From Aralia elata (taxonomy: Eukaryota > Streptophyta > Magnoliopsida > Apiales > Araliaceae): a stretch of DNA of 64,000 nt. Numbering within the stretch: the first letter of the stretch is position 1; every line of letters starts with the position of its first letter. The position numbers were made by a program, and so were the translations under genes. The stretch is taken from positions 39,388,695 to 39,452,694 of the forward strand of contig CM068380.1 of NCBI GenBank assembly GCA_034770075.1, in the 5' to 3' direction. A model generated the notes under the pieces. The model saw only the letters and a program-made list of their open reading frames with translations, was not told the origin of the DNA and searched no databases. This document shows, piece after piece, positions 53,771-64,000 of this stretch.

Positions 53771-53951
53771 AGCACAGCCGCGCTTGAAATTGGCCTGGAT
53801 TGGGCGTGACCGCACTAGTATGGCAACAGGAAGTTTTTGAGTTCTGGAGATGGGCGCGGTCGCGCTGCCCTGGCAGCAAGAAAATTTAAGCTTTTGGAAA
53901 TAGGCACGACCGCGATGGTTCCCTTTATAATTTGGGCGCGGCCGCGCTACC
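53771..53951. repeat. Internal GC-palindrome cluster between pol and ORF3 (5 copies)
   Basis: AGCACAGCCGCGCTTG (53771), GGGCGTGACCGCACTAG (53801), GGGCGCGGTCGCGCTGCC (53852), AGGCACGACCGCGATGG (53902) and GGGCGCGGCCGCGCTACC (53934). It shares ordered spacer words with the LTR cluster at 38110-38241: GAAAT..GCCTG.AT, CACTAG.AT, TA.AATTTGGGC. It is therefore a homologous copy of the U3 cluster, in the same orientation. Confidence 0.88.
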
Positions 53952-54120
53952 CTGTATCCATGAAGCTTTGTATGTTAAGCCTTCCTGATTGAACCACTGA
54001 ATTGCAGCAATGAAGTGTATCCTATAAATACGTAAAATTGCAAATTACTAATACAAAAACAAACTAAAAATACTACGTTACTTCTAAAAATCACAAAAAT
54101 TCAACTTAATGAAATAAAAG

Positions 54121-54165
54121 TATAGGTTGTCTCCCATCAAGCGCTTGATTTAAAGTCTTTCAGCC
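54121..54165 (-). other. Conserved Athila post-pol motif (element 2)
   Basis: On minus AAATCAAGCGCTTGATGGGA then GACAACCTATAC, just after the integrase stop. Equivalent to 9774-9815 in the pol-less Athila-like element. AAGCGCTT is a perfect palindrome. Confidence 0.7.
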
Positions 54166-54180
54166 TGACTACTCCCTGGT

Positions 54181-54830
54181 TCATGATTGATTGGCAAGAG
54201 TGATTGAGGTTTTCTGGCGATCGAAATCACCACCCCAATAATGCTTCAAACGTTGTCCGTTGACTTTAAATGACTCATTCGGATTATGACCAAAGACTTC
54301 AACGGCGCTATAAGGAAATGCTTGTTTGACAATGAAAGGCCCGGACCACCGAGATTTGAGTTTGCCTGGAAATAATCTCAATCGGGAATTATATAAAAGC
54401 ACTGCTTGTCTCGACTCAAATTTCCTGTTGACAATTTTCTGATCGTGCCTCTTTTTGACTTTTTCCTTGTATATCTTCGAGTTCTCATAGGCTTGCAGAC
54501 GGAATTCATTAAGTTCATTAAGTTGGAGAAGCCTCTTCTCCCCTACAGCTGTGAGATCGAGATTCAGCTTTCTGATAGCCCAATATGCTTTGTGCTCAAG
54601 TTCAACAGGAAGGTGGCATGCCTTGCCATAAACTAGGTGATACGGTAACATGCCAATGGGTGTCTTGTATGTTGTCCGGTAAACCCAAAGCGCGTCATCC
54701 AACTTCGTTGACCAATCTTTTCTAGTAGGGTTGATGATCTTTTCCAAAATTCTCTTTACTTCCCTATTCGAGACTTCAGCTTAACCATTGGTTTGGGGGT
54801 GATAAGCTGTAGCAATTCTGTGGTTAACCC
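54181..54830 (-). pseudogene. Athila element 2 integrase C-terminal half
   Basis: 188-codon frame 54181-54747: DWSTKLDDALWVYRTTYKTPIGMLPYHLVYGKACHLPVELEHKAYWAIRKLN, RLLQLNELNEFRLQAYENSKIYKEK, LLYNSRLRLFPGKLKSRWSGPF, then FGHNPNESFKVNGQRLKHYWGG. These are standard Athila integrase C-terminal landmarks. A stop and frame change separate it from the core at 54840-55313. No chromodomain, as expected of Athila. Confidence 0.88.
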
Positions 54831-55317
54831 CATATTTAGCTAAGAGAGCTGCGAAATACTTATTGTAGAAGTGGCTCCCTTCATCACTAATAATTGCCCT
54901 TGGGGTGCCAAATCTTGTGAAGATATTTTTCTAAAGAAATTTAAGACGACTTTGGCATCATTAGTTGGCATAGCACTGGCTTCCACCCATTTAGAGACAT
55001 AATCAACTGCCAACAGAATGTATAGGTTGTTGAAGGAGGACATAAATGGTCCCATGAAGTCTATCCCCCAAACGTCGAAGACTTCAACTTCTAAAATGGT
55101 ATTCAATGGCATCTCATGACGTTTGGAGATATTTTCCACCCTTTGACATCTATCACATCTCTGAACGAATTGGTGGGTATCTTTAAACAACGTGGGGCCA
55201 GAAGAATCCTGCTTATAACACCTTGGCAGCTGTCTTTTCACCCCCGTAATGTCCTCCATACAGCGAATCATGACAATGATGTAAGATGCTCTCAATTTCA
55301 CTTTGCAGAACACACCG
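54831..55317 (-). pseudogene. Athila element 2 integrase core
   Basis: Frame 54840-55313. PTLFKDTHQFVQRCDRCQR is the end of the HHCC zinc finger, whose histidine part upstream reads in a shifted frame. VWGIDFMGPF and YILLAVDYVSKWVEA carry the first two catalytic aspartates of the DDE triad. The segment with the glutamate (DEGSHF-like) lies in another frame after about 54930, so at least two frameshifts inactivate it. Confidence 0.85.
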
Positions 55318-55730
55318 TCATATCATTTGATCTACGCAATGCTTGAATAGGAATGGCTCATCCCAAATGTACCTCTTCACGTCATGTAGAAACTTTTTTT
55401 TTTGTTGGTTGGTCAAGTCTGGAGGAAATACGTTGCTAACCAAATAATTGACAAAGTCGGCATACCATGGAACTTCTGCCTTTATCACGAACAACTGCTC
55501 ATTTGGGTAGAATTCATTAATCATAGTCTCATCTCCCTTTGCATGCTCATTGCTTTCCAATCTCGATAGATGATCCGCCACTTGATTTTCTGTACCCTTT
55601 CTATCCCGGATTTCCAAGTCGAATTCCTGGAGTAGAAGTATCTATCTAATTAACCTCGGCTTCATATCATTCTTTGAAATTATATATCTAATCGCTGAAT
55701 GGTCCGTGAACACCACCACTTTAGTTCCGA
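55318..55730 (-). pseudogene. Athila element 2 RNase H end and IN start
   Basis: Frame 55318-55617: EIRDRKGTENQVADHLSRLE, the end of Ty3 RNase H (DHLSRL), then INEFYPNEQLFVI, PWYADFVNYLVSNVFPP and KKKFLHDVKRYIWDEPFLF, the linker into integrase. Upstream, 55620-55730 encodes VVFTDHSAIRYIISKND-like residues interrupted by a stop. Confidence 0.85.
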
Positions 55731-56573
55731 TTAAGTACGAACGGAATTTGTCAAATGCGTACACCACCGCAAGCAACTCTTTCTCAGTAGTTGTATAATT
55801 GAGTTGGGCATCCGACAATGTTTTACTAGCATAATAATGGCATGAAAGACCTTTTCTTTGCGTTGGCCCAAAACAGCCCCAATTGCATAGTCGCTAGCAT
55901 CACACATTAACTCGAATGGCATTGACGAATCTGGTGCAACTATCACTGGTGCTGTGGTCAATTTCTTCTTTAAAAGCTCAAATGCCGACAAACAATCCTC
56001 GTCAAATTTGAATGGGACATCTTTCTCCAATAGACTGCATAATGGCTTCGTGATTTTGGAAAAATCCTTTATGAATCTCCGATAAAACCCGGCATATCCC
56101 AAAAAAGTACGAATCCCTTTCACTGAAGTTGGTGGTGGTAAGTTTTCAATTATCTCGAGTTTTGCTTTGTCCACCTCTAACTCTCTTGCTGACACTTTAT
56201 GACCGAGGATGATCCCTTCTTGCACTATGAAATGACACTTTTCCCAGTTAAGCAACAAATTGGTTTCCACGCATATTTTCAGTACCATGGCAAGATTTTC
56301 TAAACAACTATCTAAAGAGTCCCCAAAAACTGAAAAATCGTCCATGAAAACCTCCACATTGCATTCCACCATATCTGAAAAAATGGCCATCATACATCTT
56401 TGGAACGTCGCTGGAGCGTTGGACAATCCGAAAGACATCCTCCTAAAAGCGAAAGTACCATACGGACAACTGAACGTAGTCTTTTCCTGATCATCCGGAG
56501 CAATTGCAATCTGATTGTACCTGGAATATCCGTCCAATAAGCAGTAGTACTCGTGTCCAGCCAATCTATCCAA
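55731..56573 (-). pseudogene. Athila element 2 RT core and RNase H start
   Basis: 280-codon frame. LAGHEYYCLLDGYSRYNQIAIAPDDQEKTTFSCPYGTFAFRRMSFGLSNAPATFQRCMMAIF then VEVFMDDFSVFG with the catalytic FMDD, LLNWEKCHFIVQEGIILGHKVS, FLGYAGFYRRFIKDFSKITKPL, then PFELMCDASDYAIGAVLGQRKEK, the RNase H start. One T is missing near 55852, after which the RNase H continues in another frame. The catalytic RT aspartates are intact although the element cannot make a full polyprotein. Confidence 0.92.
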
Positions 56574-56982
56574 CGTCTAATCAATGAAAGGTAGTGGGAA
56601 ATGATCCTTTCGGGTTGCTTTATTGAGTTTCCTGTAATCCATGCAAACCCTCCAACCAGTTACTGTCCTCGTCGGTATCAGCTCGTTGTTTTTTTTTTGC
56701 TACTACTGTCATTCCTCCTTTCTTTGGTATGCACTGAACCGGACTCACCCAAGAACTGTCAGATATGGGGTACATAATACTAGCATCCAGCCATTTTAGA
56801 ATCTCTTTCTTGACTACCTCTTTTATAATTGGATTTAGCCTTCTTTGTTGTTACAGTAGGTTTGGCATCGTCTTCCATAAGTATCTTGTGCATGCAGAAA
56901 GATGGGCTTATTCCTTTGATGTCAGCAATGGTCCATCTAATTGCAGTTTTGTACTCTCGAAGGACTCGTATCAACTTATTTT
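56574..56982 (-). pseudogene. Athila element 2 RT N-terminal part
   Basis: The minus frame 56780-57040 holds LRVLREYKTAIRWTIADIKGISPSFCMHKILMEDDAKPTV, the start of RT, then leaves frame. Downstream pieces to 56580 (GWRVCMDYRKLN-like region around 56640 and a T-run at 56689-56700) are in changing frames. It joins the RT core at 56573 with a stop between. Confidence 0.8.
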
Positions 56983-57848
56983 CTAGAAATTCGTTAAGAA
57001 CAGATGCAATAATAACAGGTAAAGTAGATGATTCACCCAAATAAGATACCTGAGATGGTTAGGTAAAGGTTTAAGCTCAAGTGTAGGAGGTATCTCAATA
57101 GATAGCTTCAAGTGCTCTAAGGACTTGTCTGTATGCTCCAAAGGTTCAAAAGGAATTTTGAATTTGCGTACCCTTGGAAATGCATCTAATATCTGAAGAA
57201 ACTCTATCATCTCTGGATCATCCATTTCAGCATCTCCCAATAAAGTAGTTTCCAATGGATCCTTAGTCATTGTCCTCAAAAACTCGTCATCCACTACTTT
57301 CTCTACCACATCCATTCGGAAACACTCCTCTTCATCTGTAGGAAACTTCATGGCTTTGAACACATTGAATGTCACTTCTTGTTCTTGAACCCTCATAGTC
57401 AATTCTCCTTTCTGCACATCTTTGAGTGTTCTACCAGTTGCGAAGAACGGTCTCCCAAGTAATGTCTTTGTCCTCTTCATAATCCAAAATGATGAAATCA
57501 GCTGGGAATATGAATTTATTTACTTTCACAAGAATGTCCTCCACAATACCCCTGAGATATGTAACTGACCTATCTGCAAGCTGTTGGTTTCGGTGCAGGT
57601 AGACCCAACTAAACATATATCGATAAAGGCATGAGGTTGATGCTAACACCCAAATCACACAAACATCTGTTCATTGACAAGCTACCAATGGTGCAAGGAA
57701 TAGTAAAGCTGCTAGGATCTTTTAACTTCGGCGGCAACTTCTTTTGCAGTATAGCACTACACTCTTCAGTCAACGCTATTGTTTCATAATCCTCTAGTTT
57801 TTTCTTCCTTAACAAAATTCCTTTCATGAACTTGGCATAACTTGGCAT
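56983..57848 (-). pseudogene. Athila element 2 protease and linker
   Basis: Frame 57609-57848: KKLPPKLKDPSSFTIPCTIGSLSMNRCLCDLGVSINLMPLSIY; the active-site DLG is present, with V where the family has A. Frames 57431-57658 and 56983-57480 then give LADRSVTYLRGIVEDILVKV, ILDYEEDKDI, LLGRPFFATGRTL and PPTLELKPLPNHLRYL. Two frame changes (near 57600 and 57465) break it. Confidence 0.85.
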
Positions 57849-58341
57849 CTGCTCTAAAGCTTCTGCAAACTGGTATGTTGATTTGTAGCTTCTTAAAAAC
57901 CTCGAGGAATTTGGAGAATTGCTTATCTAATTTCTGTTTCTGAAATCTCTGTAGATCCGGAACTAGAGGGTATACTACGGATTGTTTTGCTTTCTCCTTT
58001 TCTTTTGGCTCAGTTTCCGTTTTCTTTTCTTTCTCTTCCAAATTTCCTGCAGAATCTGTCGCTCTCCTTGTATTTTAGGCGCTGTCACGCTGCCCGGCAA
58101 AAGTTGTTTCCCACTTCTAAGTGTGAGTGCTTGACATTGTTCCTTACCATCTCTCTTTGGGTTAACTTCCGTGTTACTCGGCAGAGATCCTTGAGGTCTG
58201 TTATTCAAAATATTGGCTATCTAACCCACTTGATTCTCCAGATTTCTAATGGCAGCTGTTTAACTCTTTACCAATACATCATTACTCGCCATATACTTCA
58301 TCAAGAGCTCTTCCAAATCTGGTTTCTTTTCTGTTTGCGGA
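57849..58341 (-). pseudogene. Athila element 2 gag C-terminal part
   Basis: LENQVG-like text near 58215-58240, then NNRPQGSLPSNTEVNPKRDGKEQCQALTLRSGKQL (frame 57975-58208), the landmark Athila Gag C-terminus, then a lysine/glutamate-rich stretch and QKLDKQFSKFLEVFKKLQINIP. Cut at 58341 by a Tekay LTR. Left flank GCGGA (58337-58341) is the expected target-site duplication of that insertion. Confidence 0.85.
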
Positions 58342-61300
58342 TGTGACGCCCCCAAATTCGGGTCTCCAACTACCCGAATTCGATCATCACGTTACAATAC
58401 ACACATTCACCTCTAACAACATACGATAACTAAATGCGGAATATAATAAACATATGTTGTTCATTTCAAAGGTGTTACTAGTCCCAAGATACAATAACCT
58501 TAATACATAACACCAAAACATACCCTAAATAATAATCAGGGTTTAAATTATAGTTATAGCAATTACGCTAAACATAAACTAAAGCCAGCTACGTGAAGTC
58601 TATCACTTCATCTTTTCTTTACCCTTGCCCTTTCCTGATATCTCGGGTTTAGCTGTAATGAAAGTCATGATATAGCAAGGGTGAGCAACTAGTTGCTCAG
58701 CAAGTTTAAAATACAACAATAAGGGATATATCATGATGAAGGGAAAATAGAAAGAGAATTCAACAATATAAATATCAGAAGCAAGCACAATTATTGCTTT
58801 TAGGATAATTGATAGTCAAGTAGACTCTGAACAATAACTTCCAAAGGAGTCAATAGCTGGTTGACCCTTTGGTTACTGGCTACAGAATAAGTACTTGAGG
58901 GGATCACCCTCGCGTACATTATGTATATGCATAACATTTAACTCTGCTATTTGTACCTTGTATTAGATACCTGGGTACTCCCCTATAATAAAAGGGATGT
59001 TCGTTGCAGTCTAAGAATCCATACCATTGATTGGTTCGGATAGCTCTTATAAATTCTCATATACTTGCCTGACCGAACAAAGGTTCAGACTCAATCTTAA
59101 ATAGTTCATGAATTACAGAACTTTAATAATGTACGAATCCAAGACTTTACAATTTCAAATGCACCGAGTGTGAATGTCAATAATATCGATGTGGATTAAT
59201 TATAAATTGATTAAACCACTTAAGCATTCTTGGAAATAAAATTTCATGCTACAATACAATAGTAGCCTGTTCGAAGATAATTGAGTAGGATTTAGGGAAA
59301 TTTCACAAGGTATAGTTTCAGGAGAAAGGGAACTTGCATAATACATCACATCCCACTCGAATGTAAATTGAGTAGGGTTAAAAGAAACTTGCATTAAGTA
59401 TACAGAAAGAACGAAGTTAGAGAACTTGCCTGTTTGCTCAGCTACAATAAATTTTAGCTTTAACTAATTGACCTTGGATGACCTATCATTTGATAAAATC
59501 GATTTATCCATTAGCATTGTATAGCAGTATATCGATGCACTCACTTATGCCATTTATTTAGCAGATAAACAATTCATATAGCATATAAGTCAATAGATCA
59601 GTCTCAATCCCATAGGATACTTAATTAATCGGTAGACGGAGAAATTATTTACTAACAATGTTTCTCTTAAGTGATAAACACTTTCTAACAATTACTTATA
59701 ATTGTTCAATACATTACATTACATTACTTCATTGTTACTAACCACATTTAATTTCTATTTAACATTAGCTAAACAGAAATTAATTAATGACCTTTAGTTA
59801 TTATTTCAAACAACTAATCATGCTCATTTGTTATTTGGATATTCAAATTAGAAACCTTACTTGTCTCTAATTATTGGATAGTAATCCTTATAAAAATAAA
59901 TTTATTAGTGCATTATGGTTTCATAGTAACTAAATAATAATTGATCACTTATTTCGTTTTATTTGCACTTAGATACTATTCACCTTTAAGGGTAATTAAG
60001 TAATTATGACCCATTAGTCCTTATTTAACATTAATTAAATAATCAATGTATTAACTCTACCCATACTTAATTATTATTTAATAATAATTAAGTAATCATT
60101 ATCTTTATTTATTAAGGTCCACTAATAAATAATTAATTTATTAATCTTACCCATACTTAATTATTATTTGATAATAATTCAATAATGATTAAGTAATTAT
60201 CATCTTTATTTATTGTTTAATGGTAAATAATAAATAGTCAATTTATTTACTTTACTCCTACTTAATTATTATTAAATAATAATTAAATATTTATTATCTT
60301 TATTTATTAATAATTATTTTATTAACTTTATTCATACTTAATTACTATTTAATATTAATAATAATTAAATATTTATTATCTTTATTTATTATTTATTGAT
60401 AAATAATAAATAATTATTTACTAACTTTATTATTATTTAATATTAATTAAATAATAATTAAATATTTATTATCTTAATTTATAATAAATAATTAATTTAT
60501 TCATACTTAATTATTATTTAATGTTAATTAAATAATAATTAAATATTTATTATCTTTATTTATTATTTAATGTTAAATAATAAACAATTACTTATTAGTG
60601 CATTATTAATTCACATAATAACTAATAATTCATCCACTAGTATTAGTTATTGTTAATTACATACTAGTTAAGCAATAAACAGTTGATTAACTAGACTTCA
60701 TCTTGCCGGTTACATTAGTTGAATAAGCTAATAAATTAGGCAACCTATTTAGAAAATAGTTCAATTAGTGCATAACATTATTAAGGGTAATAATCCTATT
60801 TTTGTTCCTTTACAGGCATGCCGGATCAGCAGCCACAACATCACACAATATAACCAATTTCCTGCAATCTTATTTCAAGTGCTTAACCAAATTACTACTC
60901 AGCATATTAGAGATTTCCAAACAGATTCGTGGCCACACTAGTTTCAGTTTCTATGAATGGCCAAATATTATCACCAAAGTTTGTTTTTATATCCTATATT
61001 GCTGACAGACAGTTAATACAACAAGGAAAGAAACCAAAAATCTAGTTTAGGCATTATATCAAACACAGACTGGGCATTCTAAGCCACAACACTGGCCTGT
61101 TTATCATACACCATCATGCTGCCGAACCGTTTGGTTCTTCAATATACAAAGTTCCCATCAACGGACAACACAACCAACAACAGAGAAGGAAGAAAAGAAA
61201 AATATATAACCCAATACAATGTATAGCACAACCAACACAGACGGAAAGAAAAAAAAATAGAAAAAAAACTAAATAGTAGCCTGTGTACATTGAACCATCG

Positions 61301-62419
61301 TATACCTTGCTGTCGTTCGGATTGCAGTTCTTCTCCTTCTCCCAAAATAAGAAACGAAGCCGGCAGACATTCACGGCCAATTGCCTTTCGAATTTTCCCT
61401 TTTTCTTTTCTGATTTCTCTCTCTAATTTGGCTTACAGAATCGACAGATCTGGTTAGGGTTTAGGTTTCAATTTATAGAGGAACATTTACCCAACTTGCT
61501 GGGTAATGCCCTAATCAGCCGAATCAGTGACCAACGGTAGGAGAAGTGGGCCTTTGGCCGCCTGCAGACCACCCTCACAGCCCCCTCTATGCCGTCCAAT
61601 CGCCTCGGTTGATGCTCCTTGCCTTAGCCTCTTGGTCCGAACGATTGGCGCTCGGTCGCCCATGTCGTCGCTCGTTTGTCCGCTGGTCGCCGCTCGGTTC
61701 CCAGCCTACGCCGTCGGTCGCCTCACGTCGGTGACCCCTGCTTCTCTCCCGTTCCATCCGATTTGAGAGGCTTAGGTCGCTAGGTTCGGCTCACCCTATT
61801 CCGTCTTCTCGGTATGGTCTGATTTGAGGTTTTAGAAAATCCCTTTACTCGGTTTATCCCCAAATTAATTTACCGACTGCCCAAATCATTAGGAATGGGT
61901 CGACCCGGCAGGAAAAGAAAAAGGGAATCCAGCCAATTGGGTTTAATTCATAAGACTTGCCCCAAACCACTTGGTTCGGCCCAACAGGAAATGGAAGGGA
62001 ATTTGGGTTCAGCCCAAATGATGTTGGGTTAGCTGAAATAAAAAGAAAAGTAGCCCAACTTGTTTATTAAAATTAATAACATCATGTTTCTAATATTTAA
62101 ATTAAATAACTAATTCAATTAATTAATTATTTATAATATTTGTTTCAACAATAATTCCTCATGCGAATTATTTAATCCGATAATAGTAAAATAAAATTAT
62201 TTATTTAATTTCTCCTAATTTTCTTGCCAACCAATCTTTAAGGTTAAATTACTGATTTATTCAACTATTAGTGACTCCCTTTAATGCAAGAAAATTATTA
62301 GATCTTATAATTCAATAATTATACCTTCATAGATCTAATTAAGCCCGTAAAATTAAATAAAAATGAATTTCATATATTAAATCAATCGATAACAAGGTTT
62401 AAAATTCTTGGACATTACA
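58342..62419 (-). mobile_element. Second Tekay 3' LTR (-), 4.1 kb
   Basis: On plus it starts TGTGACGCCCCCAAATTCGGG and ends TTGGACATTACA; on minus it starts TGTAATGTCC after a PPT and ends GGGGGCGTCACA. It is unusually long at 4078 bp. It shares with the first Tekay LTR the GGGGGCGTCAYA end, a KDKGKSK-like lysine-rich word (58605-58640, compare 18020-18040), and a ~1-kb AT-rich repeat tract (59690-60690). Frames at 60802-61005, 61114-61380 and 61527-61766 are uninterpreted LTR sequence. Confidence 0.85.
59690..60690. repeat. AT-rich degenerate repeat tract (second Tekay LTR)
   Basis: Repeats of TACTTAATTATTATTTAAT and TTATTATCTTTATTTATTA in quasi-periodic order, about 60-80 bp apart. Homologous in inverted orientation to 16440-17120. 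Confidence 0.75.
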
Positions 62420-62437
62420 TCCTCTCCCCCTTATAAA
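62420..62437 (-). promoter_or_regulatory. Second Tekay polypurine tract
   Basis: On minus TTATAAGGGGGAGAGGA immediately before TGTAATGTCC. It is preceded by GAAATTTCGAGGACAGAATT, the same pre-PPT wording seen at 21706 and 33821. Confidence 0.88.
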
Positions 62438-62467
62438 AAATTCTGTCCTCGAAATTTCAATCTAAGG

Positions 62468-63187
62468 TTACTCAAATAACTGCGGATAATTTGCCCTCAT
62501 CTTCTCTTCGAGTTCCCACGTAGCTTCTTCTACCGCGTGATTCCTCCAGAGAACTTTAACAGAATGAATGATTTTATTCCTCAGCTTCTGCTCCTTCCTA
62601 TCAAGTATTTGGACAGGAATCTCCTCGTACGATAAGTCCTTTTCGATTTGAATTGGCTCATAGGAAATGACATGCTTGTAGTCTGGCTTATATGGACGTA
62701 GCACTGATACATGGAACACGTTATGAATGTGCTCAAGTTCAGGAGGTAATGCTACCTCGTATGCCACTTCGCCGACCCGCCTCAAAATCTCGAACGGTCC
62801 TATGAACCTAGGGCTCAATTTGCCCTTTTTCCCAAAACGGATCTTCCCTTTCCAAGGAGATACCTTCAAAAATACCGAGCTGCCAACTTCAAAGTCTCGC
62901 TTCTGACGATGTAAGCCGGCATACTTCTTTTGACGATCCTGAGCTACTACTAAACGCTGTCTTATCACCTTAATGATTTCCACGGTCTGCTGTACCAATT
63001 CTGGTCCCAACAATCTCCGTTCACCGACTTCATCCCAACATAACGGTGTTCGGCACTTCCTTCCGTACAACGCTTCATACGGTGGCATGCCAATGCTAGC
63101 ATGATAACTGTTGTTGTAAGCGAACTCTACCAGTGGCAAGTGATCGTCCCAGCTGCCCCCTAAGTCCATCACGACTGCTCGGAGCAT
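62468..63187 (-). pseudogene. Tekay integrase C-terminus with chromodomain
   Basis: 239-codon frame: LPLVEFAYNNSYHASIGMPPYEALYGRKCRTPLCWDEVGE (end of IN core), KRDFEVGSSVFLKVSPWKG, SPRFIGPFEILRRVGEVAYEVALPP (GPF/Y module), HNVFHVSVLRPYKPD, then the chromodomain YEEIPVQILDRKEQKLRNKIIHSVKVLWRNHAVEEATWELEEKM. This ending defines a chromovirus of Tekay/Del type. The frame is open, but the upstream IN portion has a TAG (near 63200) and a frame change, so the polyprotein is broken. Confidence 0.93.
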
Positions 63188-64000
63188 ATCTTCCAGGGTC
63201 TAAATCGTTCGCTCGCTCTGACCATCAGTCTGAGGATGATACGTCGTACTCATTCTCAACTGTGTCCCCATTCTTTTCTGTAGGCTTCTCCAAAAAATTT
63301 GACGTGAAGCGCGGATCTCTGTCAGATACAATAGATACCGGCACTCCATGTCGCGATACTATCTCCTTAACTTAAAGTTTCGCTAACTGCTCTAATTTGT
63401 ACCTGATCTTGACCGGTAGAAAATGGGCAGACTTGGTTAAATGATCTACGATCACCCATATGGCGTCTAGACCTTTCTGTGTCGTTGGAAGTCCTACCAC
63501 AAAATCCATTGTGATGTGCTCCCACTTCCACTCCGGAATCTCCAAAGGTTGCAACAATTCGCTCGGCCGCTGGTGCTCTGCCTTAACCCTCTGACAAGTT
63601 AAACACCGGCTGACGTATTCTGCAACTTCTCCTTTCAAATGCGGCCACCAATAATGCTGACGAAGATCTTGATACATCTTGGTGCTACCCGGATGTACCG
63701 AAAATCTCGTATTATGGGCCTCCTGCAATATTTCATCCCTCAAGTCTGGTATGTATGGTATCCAGATCCTTCCCTCGAACCTCAGCAATCCTGTACTGTC
63801 AATCTTGTACTTCAACGTTTTTCCCTCCGATAGTTGGTTCTTAATGACAATGCACTCTTCATCAAATTCTTGAGCCTCCTTTATCTTATCCAGTAGAGTC
63901 GGACCTGCTGTTACGGTAAATAATTTTTTGTCCGTCTCCATCGGATACTTAACCTCCAGTTCCAAACGTTCAAAGTCCTTTATCAATTCCTCTTGAACTG
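63188..64000 (-). pseudogene. Tekay integrase N-terminal half, runs off the window
   Basis: Frame 63372-63986 reads GRIWIPYIPDLRDEILQEAHNTRFSVHPGSTKMYQDLRQHYWWPHLKGEVAEYVSRCLTCQRVK (HHCC zinc finger) and WEHITMDFVVGLPTTQKGLDAIWVIVDHLTKSAHFLPV (first two catalytic aspartates). It then meets TAA near 63374. Between 63190 and 63370 come SRHGVPVSIVSDRDPRF, a frame change at a T-run near 63293 with one extra T, and TDGQSERTI followed by TAG. RT and RNase H should lie beyond 64000. Confidence 0.9.

Noticed and set aside
61114..61766. Cysteine-rich 88-codon and serine/arginine-rich 79-codon frames in the second Tekay LTR
   Set aside because: They overlap on both strands, lie inside LTR sequence with a pyrimidine-rich leader, and match no family.

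Overview
This window looks like a stretch of repeat-dense nuclear DNA from a flowering plant, probably a eudicot with a large genome. I find no cellular protein-coding gene, rRNA, tRNA or CRISPR array in its 64 kb. Almost everything that can be named is LTR retrotransposon: Ty3/gypsy elements of the Athila, Tat/Ogre-like and Tekay (Del-type chromovirus) lineages, plus one decayed Ty1/copia element. Lineage calls rest on primer-binding sites (PBS), polypurine tracts (PPT), LTR ends and recognisable Gag, PR, RT, RNase H, IN and chromodomain motifs. Every reading frame of useful length is broken.

Layout. 1-1640: unassigned, possibly a worn LTR. 1641-2117: 53-bp array, followed by the PPT and 3' LTR (+) of a Tat/Ogre-like element. 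4561-7725: leader and LTR (-) of a second Tat/Ogre-like element, inverted relative to the first. 7726-11343: small pol-less Athila-like element with its 3' LTR cut by a Tekay insertion. 11344-19778: 5' LTR and gag region of that Tekay (+); the LTR hosts solo LTR A, which hosts solo LTR B. 19779-21999: a tiny two-LTR element with stuttered PPT/LTR junctions. 22000-23230: a promoter-like LTR region with two tandem arrays. 23231-29370: decayed copia element. 29371-33703: Athila element 1 (-), missing from mid-RT onward. 33704-35892: end of the Tekay chromodomain and its 3' LTR. 35893-37063: Athila-like gag fragment. 37064-58341: Athila element 2 (-), with 3' LTR, 3' UTR, ORF3, IN, RNase H, RT, PR and gag. 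Its ORF3 is split by a young Tat/Ogre-like element (40170-51665) that carries two large arrays and shuffled pol pieces. 58342-64000: a second Tekay (-) with a 4.1-kb 3' LTR, chromodomain and IN, running off the window.

The main observation is a recurring architecture. Several unrelated LTR families carry 2-5 copies of a short, mostly GC-rich inverted repeat, spaced about 20-60 bp (once about 100 bp), just upstream of a TATA-like box. The inverted-repeat sequence differs between families but is uniform inside each cluster. In Athila element 2 a second, homologous cluster sits between pol and ORF3, again followed by a TATA-like sequence, so it may be an internal promoter made by copying the LTR U3. 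A second cross-lineage signal is a ~140-bp 3'-UTR module with conserved hairpins, shared by Athila (one copy) and Tat/Ogre (three tandem copies). A 796-bp duplication around the young Tat/Ogre element cannot be an ordinary target-site duplication.
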